Positions 1 to 7,467 of a stretch of 15,746 nt of DNA are shown here, in pieces. A program made the translations under genes and the position numbers. The notes beneath the pieces were generated by a model that had not been told where the DNA came from, ran no database searches, and worked only from the letters and a program-made list of their open reading frames with translations. The first letter of the stretch is position 1; each line of letters begins with the position of its first letter. Source of the DNA: Fidelibacterota bacterium UBA7303. GTDB lineage: Bacteria; Fidelibacterota; Marinisomatia; Marinisomatales; UBA1611. The stretch is taken from positions 1,667 through 17,412 of the forward strand of contig DKQR01000216.1 of assembly GCA_002471805.1 (NCBI GenBank). Direction: 5' to 3'.

Positions 1-230
1 TGAGCAGATTCATCTAGAGCAGACAAATATGGAATGATCGATTCTTTATGGGGAATAGTCACATTAAATCCATCCAATACGTTTTCATCCATGAATAATG
101 CTAAAGATCCCGGTGTCACATGGACTCTTTCAAATAACGTATTAGTTCCCAATTGGCGATAGATCTCTTGGTGAAGCAGTGGACTCAAACTATGTGCAAT
201 CGGATCACCGATGACGGCAAATTGTTTCAT
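1..230 (-). CDS. aroE: Shikimate dehydrogenase AroE, N-terminal part (cut by window edge)
   Basis: This gene encodes the NADPH-dependent enzyme that reduces 3-dehydroshikimate to shikimate in the cytoplasm. I translated it by hand, because the reading frame runs off the left edge of the window. About 76 residues are visible, starting with MKQFAVIGDPIAHSLSPLLH, which is the family's N-terminal substrate-binding signature (the S-x-S pair after IAH). The later DGFNVTIPHKE stretch (about residues 58-68) carries the catalytic lysine of the NVTxPxK motif. The NADP-binding half lies outside the window. The ATG at 230 overlaps the aroA stop as ATGA, so the gene is the last visible member of the aromatic supraoperon and is probably translated by coupling. 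Nothing suggests a real truncation; the gene is only cut by the window. Identity is clear from the two motifs. Confidence 0.93.
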   Translation of the reverse strand, partial: MKQFAVIGDPIAHSLSPLLHQEIYRQLGTNTLFERVHVTPGSLALFMDENVLDGFNVTIPHKESIIPYLSALDESA

Positions 231-1474
231 TGTTTTAACCGCTCCAGTTCATTATAGAATTCAGGAAAAGAAATCGATGCACATTCTGGATAGTCAAGCA
301 TCACATCCCCATTTGCCACCAGGCCGGCAATTGTGAATGCCATGGCAATTCGATGATCGTGAAAAGTCTCAATCTCAGCGCCATTTAATTGTTTTGGGCC
401 ATGGATGATAAAACCATCTTGCGATTCTTCAATGTCAGCCCCCATACGTTCCAGGTTTGAGCAAATAGCATGGATACGGTCGCATTCCTTGACGCGGAGT
501 TCTCCGGCTCCGCTGACTTCTGTTTTCCCTTCGGCCTGGGTCGCAAGGATTGCAATGATGGGCAATTCATCAATCAATCCTGGTATGTCTTCTTTGGTTA
601 TGTGAACACCTTTTAATGATTGATAAAATACATTCAATTTCCCAATTCGTTCGCCGGCTTCATCCCATTGATCCAGACAATCCACGCCGGCGCCCATTTG
701 ATAAAGCGTTGAATAAAAACCGATTCGCGTAGGGTTCCACAAAATCCTGTCTATTATAATACTTGATCCTGGTATCATGGCCGCGGCGGCGGCAAAGAAT
801 GCACCTGTGGATGAATCTCCCGGCACGGATAGTTTAAAGGATTCAAGGGGTGATATTAATGGCGAAACAGTGGCCGTCAATCCATTGAATGAAAATTCTG
901 CGCCCAAGCCCTGCAGCATTTTTTCTGTATGATCTCGGGAAAGGGCCGGCTCTATAACCGTAGTTACTCCTGATGCACCAAGCCCTGCCAGCAGGATAGC
1001 GGACTTCACTTGGGCACTGGCGATGGGTGAATCATATTCAATACTGTTCAAATTACTTTGATAGATTGTAACCGGCAGTTTTCCGTCATTATTTTCACAT
1101 TTCAATCCCATTTGAGATAGTGGATCTAGAATGCGATTCATGGGGCGCGCTGACAGTGATTCATCTCCAATAAAAGTAGCATTGATACCTTGCCCTGCCA
1201 AAAGTCCTAAAAGCAATCGAATAGTGGTTCCGGAATTTCCGCAGTCTAAGGGTTCCGCAGGGTTCGAAAATAAACTGCCTTTTACAATAGCATCATCCCC
1301 GTCATCTCTAATGTCAATACCGCATGCTTCAAGACATTTACGGGTAGAATGTACATCTGTCCCGGTGGACAGGTCGGAAATACGGGATTCTCCATCTGCC
1401 AATGCGGCAAACATGAGCGCACGATGGGAGATGGATTTATCTCCCGGGAGTTTGAGTGTACCCTTAATGGCCAT
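227..1474 (-). CDS. aroA: 3-phosphoshikimate 1-carboxyvinyltransferase (EPSP synthase)
   Basis: This enzyme joins PEP to shikimate-3-phosphate to give EPSP, the sixth step of the shikimate pathway. At 415 residues it has normal length. Visible motifs are PGDKSISHR (residues 10-18, phosphate and PEP lysine), GNSGTT (79-84), RPMNR (110-114), SAQVK (153-157), RDHTE (180-184), NPTR (247-250), the catalytic DE in LIDELP (301-305), and HDHRIAM (372-378). The combination GDKS, SAQxK, RxHxE and NxTR is the set used to describe class II, often glyphosate-tolerant, EPSP synthases. Position 87 is Leu where the E. coli enzyme has Pro101. The ATG at 1474 lies inside the end of the DAHP synthase gene (11-base overlap), and the stop overlaps aroE as ATGA. 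Confidence 0.97.
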   Translation of the reverse strand: MAIKGTLKLPGDKSISHRALMFAALADGESRISDLSTGTDVHSTRKCLEACGIDIRDDGDDAIVKGSLFSNPAEPLDCGNSGTTIRLLLGLLAGQGINATFIGDESLSARPMNRILDPLSQMGLKCENNDGKLPVTIYQSNLNSIEYDSPIASAQVKSAILLAGLGASGVTTVIEPALSRDHTEKMLQGLGAEFSFNGLTATVSPLISPLESFKLSVPGDSSTGAFFAAAAAMIPGSSIIIDRILWNPTRIGFYSTLYQMGAGVDCLDQWDEAGERIGKLNVFYQSLKGVHITKEDIPGLIDELPIIAILATQAEGKTEVSGAGELRVKECDRIHAICSNLERMGADIEESQDGFIIHGPKQLNGAEIETFHDHRIAMAFTIAGLVANGDVMLDYPECASISFPEFYNELERLKQ

Positions 1475-2813
1475 TCTGTTTCAATTCATCTGCGATGAGA
1501 AACGCCAGTTCAATAGCCTGGTTCGCATTGAGCCTCGGATCGCAATGTGTGCGGTATCGATCTGACAAATCTGCCTCGGAGATATCGTCAAGACCACCGG
1601 TGCACTCAGTGACGTTTTGGCCAGTCATTTCCAGATGAATTCCGCCTGCATAAGATCCTTCTGCTCGATGAACGTTAAGACTTTCTTTTACTTCATCCAG
1701 TATGCGGTCAAAAGGCCGCGTCTTTATCCCTTTACTACTTTTTATTGTATTTCCATGCATGGGATCACAGGACCAGAGTACCGTGCGGCCTTCTGCCTGG
1801 ACCCTGCGGATTAAGCCCGGCAAATACGTTTCTACCTTATCATGACCGAAGCGGGTAATGAGCGTAATGCGACCTGATTCATTATCGGGGTTCAGTATAT
1901 CTAATAATTCAATCAATTCATCCGAGTTCATTGATGGTCCGCACTTGATACCTACGGGATTTTGGATCCCGCGGCAGAATTCCACATGGGCGCTGTCCAA
2001 AAAGCGTGTGCGGTCTCCAATCCACAGAAAATGTGCTGATGTATTGTACACATCTCCGGAAGTGGAATCTACACGGGTCAATGCTTCTTCATAGGGGAGC
2101 AGCAAAGCCTCGTGGCTCGTGAAATACTTCACCCTTCGCAGCTGGGGTGTATTCTGGGATGAAATGCCCAGGGCCTCCATAAAATTCAAACTTTCCTGGA
2201 TCTGTTCTGCCAGGTAACGGTATCTTTCTCCCTGTGGGCCACTTTTCACAAACCCCATATTCCAGGATTGTACATGGCGCAGATCCGCATAGCCCCCATC
2301 GGCAAAAGCCCGTAAAAGGTTCAGAGTGGATGCGGCCTGGGAATAGGCCTTGAGCATCCGTTTGGGGTTTGGTTTACGCTTATCAGCATCAAAACGAATA
2401 TCGTTTATAATATCCCCTGTGTAACTTGGAAGTTCTTCACCATTAACTACTTCTGTGGGACTGGAGCGCGGTTTTGCAAATTGACCGGCCATACGGCCTA
2501 CTTTCACTACGGGCATATTGGTTCCAGAAGTAAGAATCACAGCCATTTGTAAAAGTACGCGAAAGGTATCGCGGATATTATCGGCATGGAATTCACTAAA
2601 ACTCTCAGCGCAGTCTCCCCCTTGCAGCAGAAATGCACTGCCTTCCGCTGCCGCTGCCAAGTGCCTCCGCAGTGACCTAACCTCCCCTGCGAATACCAGA
2701 GGTGGAAATCCCAGCAGGGTCTTTTCTACTTCATCCAGCTTTTCCTTATCGGGGTAATCAGGAATATGTTTTACCGGATGAAGGCGCCAGCTATTGGGTT
2801 GCCATTGTTTCAT
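1464..2813 (-). CDS. aroG: Class II 3-deoxy-7-phosphoheptulonate (DAHP) synthase
   Basis: This is the first committed enzyme of the shikimate pathway, condensing PEP and erythrose-4-phosphate into DAHP. The 449-residue protein is of the class II type (plant and Mycobacterium tuberculosis AroG-like). It begins with WQPNSWR, contains GGDCAESF (65-72), GRMAGQFAKPRS (106-117) and the CGPS segment near 291. The four metal ligands of the M. tuberculosis enzyme have clear counterparts: C68, H353 (CDPMHGNT), E395 (HLEMTGQNVTEC) and D425 (THCDPRLN). The extra N-terminal and internal elements that give aromatic feedback control in the tuberculosis enzyme cannot be judged by eye here. The gene overlaps tyrA by 23 bases, the longest overlap in the operon, and aroA by 11. 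The symbol follows the mycobacterial naming; other names are used for this family. Confidence 0.96.
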   Translation of the reverse strand: MKQWQPNSWRLHPVKHIPDYPDKEKLDEVEKTLLGFPPLVFAGEVRSLRRHLAAAAEGSAFLLQGGDCAESFSEFHADNIRDTFRVLLQMAVILTSGTNMPVVKVGRMAGQFAKPRSSPTEVVNGEELPSYTGDIINDIRFDADKRKPNPKRMLKAYSQAASTLNLLRAFADGGYADLRHVQSWNMGFVKSGPQGERYRYLAEQIQESLNFMEALGISSQNTPQLRRVKYFTSHEALLLPYEEALTRVDSTSGDVYNTSAHFLWIGDRTRFLDSAHVEFCRGIQNPVGIKCGPSMNSDELIELLDILNPDNESGRITLITRFGHDKVETYLPGLIRRVQAEGRTVLWSCDPMHGNTIKSSKGIKTRPFDRILDEVKESLNVHRAEGSYAGGIHLEMTGQNVTECTGGLDDISEADLSDRYRTHCDPRLNANQAIELAFLIADELKQNGH

Positions 2814-3537
2814 GGTTTTTCTCAGTTAATTTTTTATCGACAGTCGAAGTTGCCTGTTTCAAATCATCTATCATTTCTCTGGTGTAGGGGTTATAAGATT
2901 GCAGATCCATAAAAAGCTCCCAGGTATCATTGCAGGTTTGATCCACCAAGTCGATAAGATCCTGAAATCCCTGTGTATCAATGGTAGTCTTCCGGATCCC
3001 GAATTCTTTCAGCATTCGCCCCAGAAAGTGCGTAACACCCTGGGTTTGTGCAGCCATTCTATCATGGTCATCTGCAGACATTTCCAGAATTTGAATTCCT
3101 TGATCACTGAAAAACCGCCTCCAGAAATGGAATTGATTGTGACGGTCTCTGGTGTTATTCATCATCATCTTCAGGCGCTTATTCGTTCTGTATGAGTCTG
3201 GCCCAAACATGGGGTGTGTACTGATAATTCCCACTGGGTCAGGAAGTGTTTTTTCCATCACTTCAACCGGGTGTATTTTCACAGAGCAGACATCAATGAT
3301 GGTACTTTTATGTTCCAATTTCGGAGCGATTTCTTTTATTACTGTTTCAAAATCACGAATTGGCACTGCAATAAATATGTTCTCTTCCTCTAGTACAGTT
3401 TCCAGACCTGTAAACTGGACTGCAGGAAATGATGAAATCGGATTGGGATCGTAAACTTTGATCGCAAATCCTTTTTGCAGGATGTTAGCCAGGACCTTAC
3501 CAAAACGGCCAAATCCTATTAACCCGATACTGCTCAC
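2791..3537 (-). CDS. tyrA: Prephenate/arogenate dehydrogenase, short ACT-less form
   Basis: This gene encodes the Tyr-branch dehydrogenase, which oxidatively decarboxylates prephenate (or arogenate). The 248-residue protein starts with a Rossmann motif GFGRFG (8-13). An acidic D30 at the end of the second strand suggests NAD preference. CSVK (84-87) and STHPMFGPDS (106-115, with the family's active-site His108) resemble plant and Aquifex-type enzymes, as does the MAAQTQGVTHF segment in the helical dimerisation domain. There is no C-terminal ACT domain, so no obvious site for Tyr feedback. Whether the substrate is prephenate or arogenate cannot be decided from the sequence. The start codon is GTG at 3537, overlapping the pheA stop as GTGA. 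The C-terminus overlaps the DAHP synthase start by 23 bases. Confidence 0.94.
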   Translation of the reverse strand: MSSIGLIGFGRFGKVLANILQKGFAIKVYDPNPISSFPAVQFTGLETVLEEENIFIAVPIRDFETVIKEIAPKLEHKSTIIDVCSVKIHPVEVMEKTLPDPVGIISTHPMFGPDSYRTNKRLKMMMNNTRDRHNQFHFWRRFFSDQGIQILEMSADDHDRMAAQTQGVTHFLGRMLKEFGIRKTTIDTQGFQDLIDLVDQTCNDTWELFMDLQSYNPYTREMIDDLKQATSTVDKKLTEKNHETMATQ

Positions 3538-4106
3538 GACCGTTCCAGCTTTTTTACACCCAGGAAAAGGGTCAGATTATGTTTCAGGTCGTGGATACTT
3601 TCCTGCAGGATTTCCAGGCCATACAGGTCAGCACAGGATAGATTAGCAATAACGCCTGCCGTCTTCGGTAGTTGCCCTTCTGCCAGCCTCCGTGCCGCCT
3701 CTGCTGTATCATCTGCTTCAATGAGAGGGCGGGTCCAGAAATGTTCGCTCAAATAATCTTTACACTGACGAAGTGCCTGCTGGTGGGAATGAATTTCAGT
3801 AATATCGCCCAAATGTACACCTTGATGGCCTAAAAGATTCTGACTTATTGTGATGTAGAACATTTCAACAATCTCACATCGATGTACTGCCAGTGCTTCA
3901 ACACTTTCTATGACTACACCACCCTGGGCATTTTCCATAGCAAAAATTCCGTAATTCACCATTTCATCTTCTACAGAAGCTAAAACACTTTCCGATGAAA
4001 TTAAGTATTTGGTGGAAAAATCATCGTACCCATGGTTTTTTGCAAATTCACAAGCAGCTTCTTCTGAAAAACTGCCCTTCCCGCCTTGTATTCCTATTTT
4101 GATCAT
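3534..4106 (-). CDS. pheA: Prephenate dehydratase domain protein without ACT domain
   Basis: This gene encodes the Phe-branch enzyme converting prephenate to phenylpyruvate. The 190 residues correspond to the catalytic domain alone; most bacterial enzymes carry an ACT domain for Phe feedback after this point, and here the frame stops. Recognisable family elements are GGKGSFSEEAA (8-18), FAMENAQGGVV (55-65, normally ENS), HSHQQALRQC (106-115), DDTAEAA (132-138) and the final IHDLKHNLTLF (171-181). The last is the counterpart of the catalytic N-x-TRF motif: Thr179 and Phe181 are kept but the Arg is Leu180. The placement between trpA (ATGA overlap, with AAAGG upstream) and tyrA (GTGA overlap) fits a functional gene. 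The several motif changes leave some doubt over activity or substrate, since arogenate dehydratase is the close alternative. Confidence 0.9.
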   Translation of the reverse strand: MIKIGIQGGKGSFSEEAACEFAKNHGYDDFSTKYLISSESVLASVEDEMVNYGIFAMENAQGGVVIESVEALAVHRCEIVEMFYITISQNLLGHQGVHLGDITEIHSHQQALRQCKDYLSEHFWTRPLIEADDTAEAARRLAEGQLPKTAGVIANLSCADLYGLEILQESIHDLKHNLTLFLGVKKLERS

Positions 4107-4873
4107 GTGATACCTTTCAATGTTTGTATGAATTCTTTTGTAGTTTTAAAAATGTCATCCTTACCATCCATATTTTTTAATATAGCCGAACCTACGACAA
4201 CACCGTCTGCATATTGGTTAAACCAAAGAACGTCTTCCCGTGTACTAATACCAAAACCCACTACAAAAGGTGCAGCACTATTTTCCCGCACACGGATTAA
4301 ATAAGATTTTAATGCATCTTTCGATGATAGATCATTGCCCGTTACACCCAAAATACTGACCGCATATATCAAACCTCCTGCCAACTCGGATATATTTCGA
4401 ATACGTTCACTGGTTGTATTTGGTGCAACCAAAAGGATTGGGAATACGCCTTGCGATTTGGCTGATTCACAAAACGGTTTTGCCTCATGCAACGGCAGAT
4501 CGGGCAGGATAACTCCGTCCACTCCAGCCTTAACACAATGATTCAAAAAAGAATCATGACCCATTTTTAAAATTGAATTATAATAGCCCATGAGTGCGAT
4601 AGGAACATCTGTTCGAGTCCGAATTTCTTGCACCTGCTCAAAGATCATTTTAAGCGTGATACCTTTATCCAGTGCCAGCTGACTGGATGCTTGGATTATA
4701 GGTCCGTCCGCTTGAGGATCGGAAAAAGGAATGCCGATTTCAACCATATCAGCACCTGCTTCAGCCGCAGTGCAAACCAATTCCACCGTGCAGTCCATTT
4801 CCGGATAACCCGCCGTTAGAAATGGAATCAGTTTTTCTTTGGGTTCGTTGAATAATCGTCTGATACGGTTCAT
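4103..4873 (-). CDS. trpA: Tryptophan synthase alpha subunit
   Basis: The alpha subunit cleaves indole-3-glycerol phosphate to indole and glyceraldehyde-3-phosphate, and passes indole to TrpB through the internal tunnel of the alpha2-beta2 complex. The 256-residue TIM barrel has normal length. The catalytic pair is visible as E46 in MVEIGIPFSDP and D57 in QADGP, matching Glu49 and Asp60 of the Salmonella enzyme. The GLIYAVSILGVTG segment supplies the conserved Tyr and the phosphate-binding loop. The ATG at 4873 overlaps the trpB stop as ATGA and its own stop overlaps pheA as ATGA. The coupling to trpB fits equimolar subunit production. It is the last Trp-branch gene before the operon turns to the Phe and Tyr branches. 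Confidence 0.98.
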   Translation of the reverse strand: MNRIRRLFNEPKEKLIPFLTAGYPEMDCTVELVCTAAEAGADMVEIGIPFSDPQADGPIIQASSQLALDKGITLKMIFEQVQEIRTRTDVPIALMGYYNSILKMGHDSFLNHCVKAGVDGVILPDLPLHEAKPFCESAKSQGVFPILLVAPNTTSERIRNISELAGGLIYAVSILGVTGNDLSSKDALKSYLIRVRENSAAPFVVGFGISTREDVLWFNQYADGVVVGSAILKNMDGKDDIFKTTKEFIQTLKGIT

Positions 4874-6078
4874 AAATCAACCCCTAATGCTCCAGCAACA
4901 GTGTGTACATCTTTATCCCCACGGCCTGAAAGGCAAACAACCACATCTTCGCCCTGCTCAATCCCGTTATCATCCTGACGCAAATAAGCCAGTGCATGAG
5001 CTGATTCCAATGCAGGCAAAATCCCTTCTTTTTCCGAAAGCCATTTAAAAGCATCTAATGCTTCCTGGTCCATAGCGGTATGATAATTCACACGGCCTGT
5101 CTGATTCAGGTAACTGTGTTCAGGCCCCACACCTGGGTAATCGAGCCCGGCGGAAATAGAATGTGGAAGTGTAACCTGTCCGTCTTCATTTTGAAGCAGT
5201 GAGCTGGCTGCCCCATGCAACACCCCGAACTCTCCTTTGGTCAGCGTGGCCGCGTGCGCGCCGCTTTCAAGTCCTTTTCCCGCAGCTTCAACACCAATTA
5301 TTTTTATATCATCCTGAAGGAAGGCATAAAACATACCCATGGCGTTTGAGCCTCCGCCTACGCAAGCCACCAGGCGATTGGGTAGATCTTTCCCTGTTTG
5401 TTTTATGAATTGTTCCTTGGTCTCCTTGCCAATCACAGATTGGAAATCCCGCACAAGCATGGGGTAAGGATGGGGACCGACTGTGGATCCTATAAGATAG
5501 TAAGTGGTATCCACATGGGTGACCCAGTCACGGATCGATTCATTTGTTGCGTCCTTAAGTGTTTTACTTCCTGATACCACAGACCGAACCTCCGCACCCA
5601 GAAGACGCATTCGAAACACATTCAATTTCTGGCGGCGAATATCTTCTTCCCCCATGTAAATAATGCACTCTAAACCAAAACGTGCCGCAACCGTAGCTAC
5701 GGCAACTCCATGCTGACCAGCCCCCGTTTCCGCAATAATTCGTTGTTTACCCATCCGTATCGCCAGGAGTATCTGCCCGAGAGCGTTATTGATTTTATGG
5801 GCACCAGTGTGGTTTAAATCTTCCCGCTTAAGCCAAACGTCAAAACCTAATTCTTCCGAAATCCGTGCGGCATGATACAGGGCAGTCTCGCGGCCGGCAT
5901 AATGTTTCAGTAGATTATAGAGTTCAGTCTGGAAAACAGAATCTTTTTTGGATTTATCATAGTGATGCTCTAATTCCTCCAAAGCAGGAATAAGTGTCTC
6001 TGGGACATACTTTCCTCCAAACTGTTTATAATGACCACGTTTATCAGGCAATTGATAATCTTTGAAAGTGTTATCCAA
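4870..6078 (-). CDS. trpB: Tryptophan synthase beta subunit
   Basis: This PLP enzyme condenses indole with serine to make tryptophan. The 402-residue protein is the classical TrpB1 type. The PLP lysine is K95 in LNHTGAHKINN, the catalytic Glu is E117 in AETGAGQHG, and the phosphate-binding loop is GGGSNAMG (241-248). The start is a TTG at 6078-6076. It gives the expected N-terminus with the KRGHYKQFGGKYVPETL segment at about residues 13-29, and no in-frame ATG fits better. The TTG lies inside the last codons of trpF, an 8-base overlap with GGGAT a few bases upstream as a weak ribosome binding site. The stop overlaps trpA as ATGA. Confidence 0.98.
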   Translation of the reverse strand: MDNTFKDYQLPDKRGHYKQFGGKYVPETLIPALEELEHHYDKSKKDSVFQTELYNLLKHYAGRETALYHAARISEELGFDVWLKREDLNHTGAHKINNALGQILLAIRMGKQRIIAETGAGQHGVAVATVAARFGLECIIYMGEEDIRRQKLNVFRMRLLGAEVRSVVSGSKTLKDATNESIRDWVTHVDTTYYLIGSTVGPHPYPMLVRDFQSVIGKETKEQFIKQTGKDLPNRLVACVGGGSNAMGMFYAFLQDDIKIIGVEAAGKGLESGAHAATLTKGEFGVLHGAASSLLQNEDGQVTLPHSISAGLDYPGVGPEHSYLNQTGRVNYHTAMDQEALDAFKWLSEKEGILPALESAHALAYLRQDDNGIEQGEDVVVCLSGRGDKDVHTVAGALGVDL

Positions 6079-6706
6079 AATGGAATCCCGTATTCTCAGT
6101 TTCTTTTAATTGATTAAAAAGGTGATTGATCTTTTCATGATTTTTTTCACCAGGAGATGATTCCACGCCGCTATTCACATCTACTGCACTGGGGTAAATT
6201 TCTTGAATTGCATCTATAATATTGTCCGGAGTTAAACCACCGGAAAGAATAATGGGTGTGTTATGCTGGTACTTTTTTAATATGGACCAGTCAAATGGTT
6301 TTCCCGTCCCGCCATATTGGTTATCCGAAAATGAATCAAGCAAAAAACCTTCAACATTGAAGTCATCCATCATCCTTAAACTTGTTTCATTCTTGATGCG
6401 AAGGGCCTTAAAAACAGGTAATGCAAACTGATCACAAAATTCTGGAGATTCATCACCATGAAGTTGAATAGCATTCAAGGGAATTGAAGAGATAGCTCGA
6501 GCAATATAATCCTTGGTGTGATTCACAAAAACTCCAACTTTAGATATGGAGGCTGACAGACGTTCTGAGATAGTTTTAGCGACTTGGATGGTAGTGGCTC
6601 TAGGGCTTTTTTCGTAAAAGATGAAACCGATTGCGGAAGTGCCATGTTCCACAGCCAGTTCTGCATCGGCCAAATTGGTGATACCGCAAATTTTGACGGG
6701 AATCAT
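6071..6706 (-). CDS. trpF: Phosphoribosylanthranilate isomerase
   Basis: TrpF catalyses the Amadori rearrangement of N-(5-phosphoribosyl)anthranilate to CdRP in the Trp branch. The 211-residue barrel protein has the family's VKICGIT start with catalytic Cys7, QLHGDE in the middle, LLDS with the likely catalytic Asp, GGTGKPFDW, the LSGGLTPDN phosphate-binding segment and DVNSGVE near the end. It is not fused to trpC, unlike in E. coli. The ATG at 6706 overlaps the trpC stop as ATGA. The preceding bases include GGAGGAG, one of the few strong Shine-Dalgarno sequences in the operon. The 3' end overlaps the TTG start of trpB by 8 bases. Confidence 0.97.
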   Translation of the reverse strand: MIPVKICGITNLADAELAVEHGTSAIGFIFYEKSPRATTIQVAKTISERLSASISKVGVFVNHTKDYIARAISSIPLNAIQLHGDESPEFCDQFALPVFKALRIKNETSLRMMDDFNVEGFLLDSFSDNQYGGTGKPFDWSILKKYQHNTPIILSGGLTPDNIIDAIQEIYPSAVDVNSGVESSPGEKNHEKINHLFNQLKETENTGFHFG

Positions 6707-7467
6707 GCTACTCCTCCGAGCAAACGTTCCAAAGCCATCCCCGGTTTTCCTGTTTTCATCAGGGAAGTTCCCACAAGAACAGCATCATAACCCAGGTCTG
6801 CTACATAATTCAAATCCGAAGATGAATAGATACCGCTTTCGGCGACTTTCACAGCGTGGTCAGGAAGGAACGCAATCATTTTTTCAAAATAAGAGATGTC
6901 AGTGGTCATCGTTTTCAGATTGCGGCAATTCACTCCTACAATTAATGAATTTATCTCAGCGATTCGTTTAGCATTTTCTTCATCATGGAACTCCACCAAC
7001 GCTTCCAGCCCCAATTCAATTCCATATGAATAAAGTTCCACCATTTTGGTCTTTTGCAGTGCTTCAGCAATCAATAAGTATGCATCTGCACGAGCCTGGG
7101 CTAAATCCATGATTTGATGTTCATGGATAATAAAATCCTTGCATAAAACAGGGATGGATACAGCTTCACGGACAGATTCCAGTATAGTTAGACTTCCGCC
7201 GAAAAATTGCCTATCCGTCAATACAGAAATTGCGGCGGCACCAGCTGATTCATAATCTTTTGCAATTTGAACAGGATCAGCATTGGGTAAAATATCACCT
7301 TCACTAGGGGACTTCATTTTAATCTCAGCGATAACAGATATATCGGGATTTTTAAGGGCTTCATTTAAACTGCGTACATGGTCGATTTTTTTTACCCGAC
7401 CAGTGGGAACGCGAACCTCTTGGAGTTCATCCCGCTTTGCGTCCAGTATTTTCTCTAAAATGCTCAT
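6703..7467 (-). CDS. trpC: Indole-3-glycerol phosphate synthase
   Basis: TrpC closes the indole ring by decarboxylating and cyclising CdRP to indole-3-glycerol phosphate. The 254-residue monofunctional barrel carries SVIAEIKMKSPSEG (44-57, with the catalytic Glu48 and Lys50), VLCKDFI (Lys110), LIAEAL, GVNCRNLKT (the conserved Asn and Arg kept, with Cys in the second position where Asn or Ser is common), VAESGI and VGTSLMK. The ATG at 7467 overlaps the trpD stop as ATGA. I see no Shine-Dalgarno sequence before it, so translation is probably coupled to trpD. The stop overlaps trpF as ATGA. Confidence 0.98.
   Translation of the reverse strand: MSILEKILDAKRDELQEVRVPTGRVKKIDHVRSLNEALKNPDISVIAEIKMKSPSEGDILPNADPVQIAKDYESAGAAAISVLTDRQFFGGSLTILESVREAVSIPVLCKDFIIHEHQIMDLAQARADAYLLIAEALQKTKMVELYSYGIELGLEALVEFHDEENAKRIAEINSLIVGVNCRNLKTMTTDISYFEKMIAFLPDHAVKVAESGIYSSSDLNYVADLGYDAVLVGTSLMKTGKPGMALERLLGGVA

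Noticed and set aside
7464..7467. A possible trpD-trpC or trpC-trpF fusion, as found in other bacteria.
   Set aside because: Clear ATGA stop/start overlaps separate the frames and each protein has the length of a single-function enzyme.
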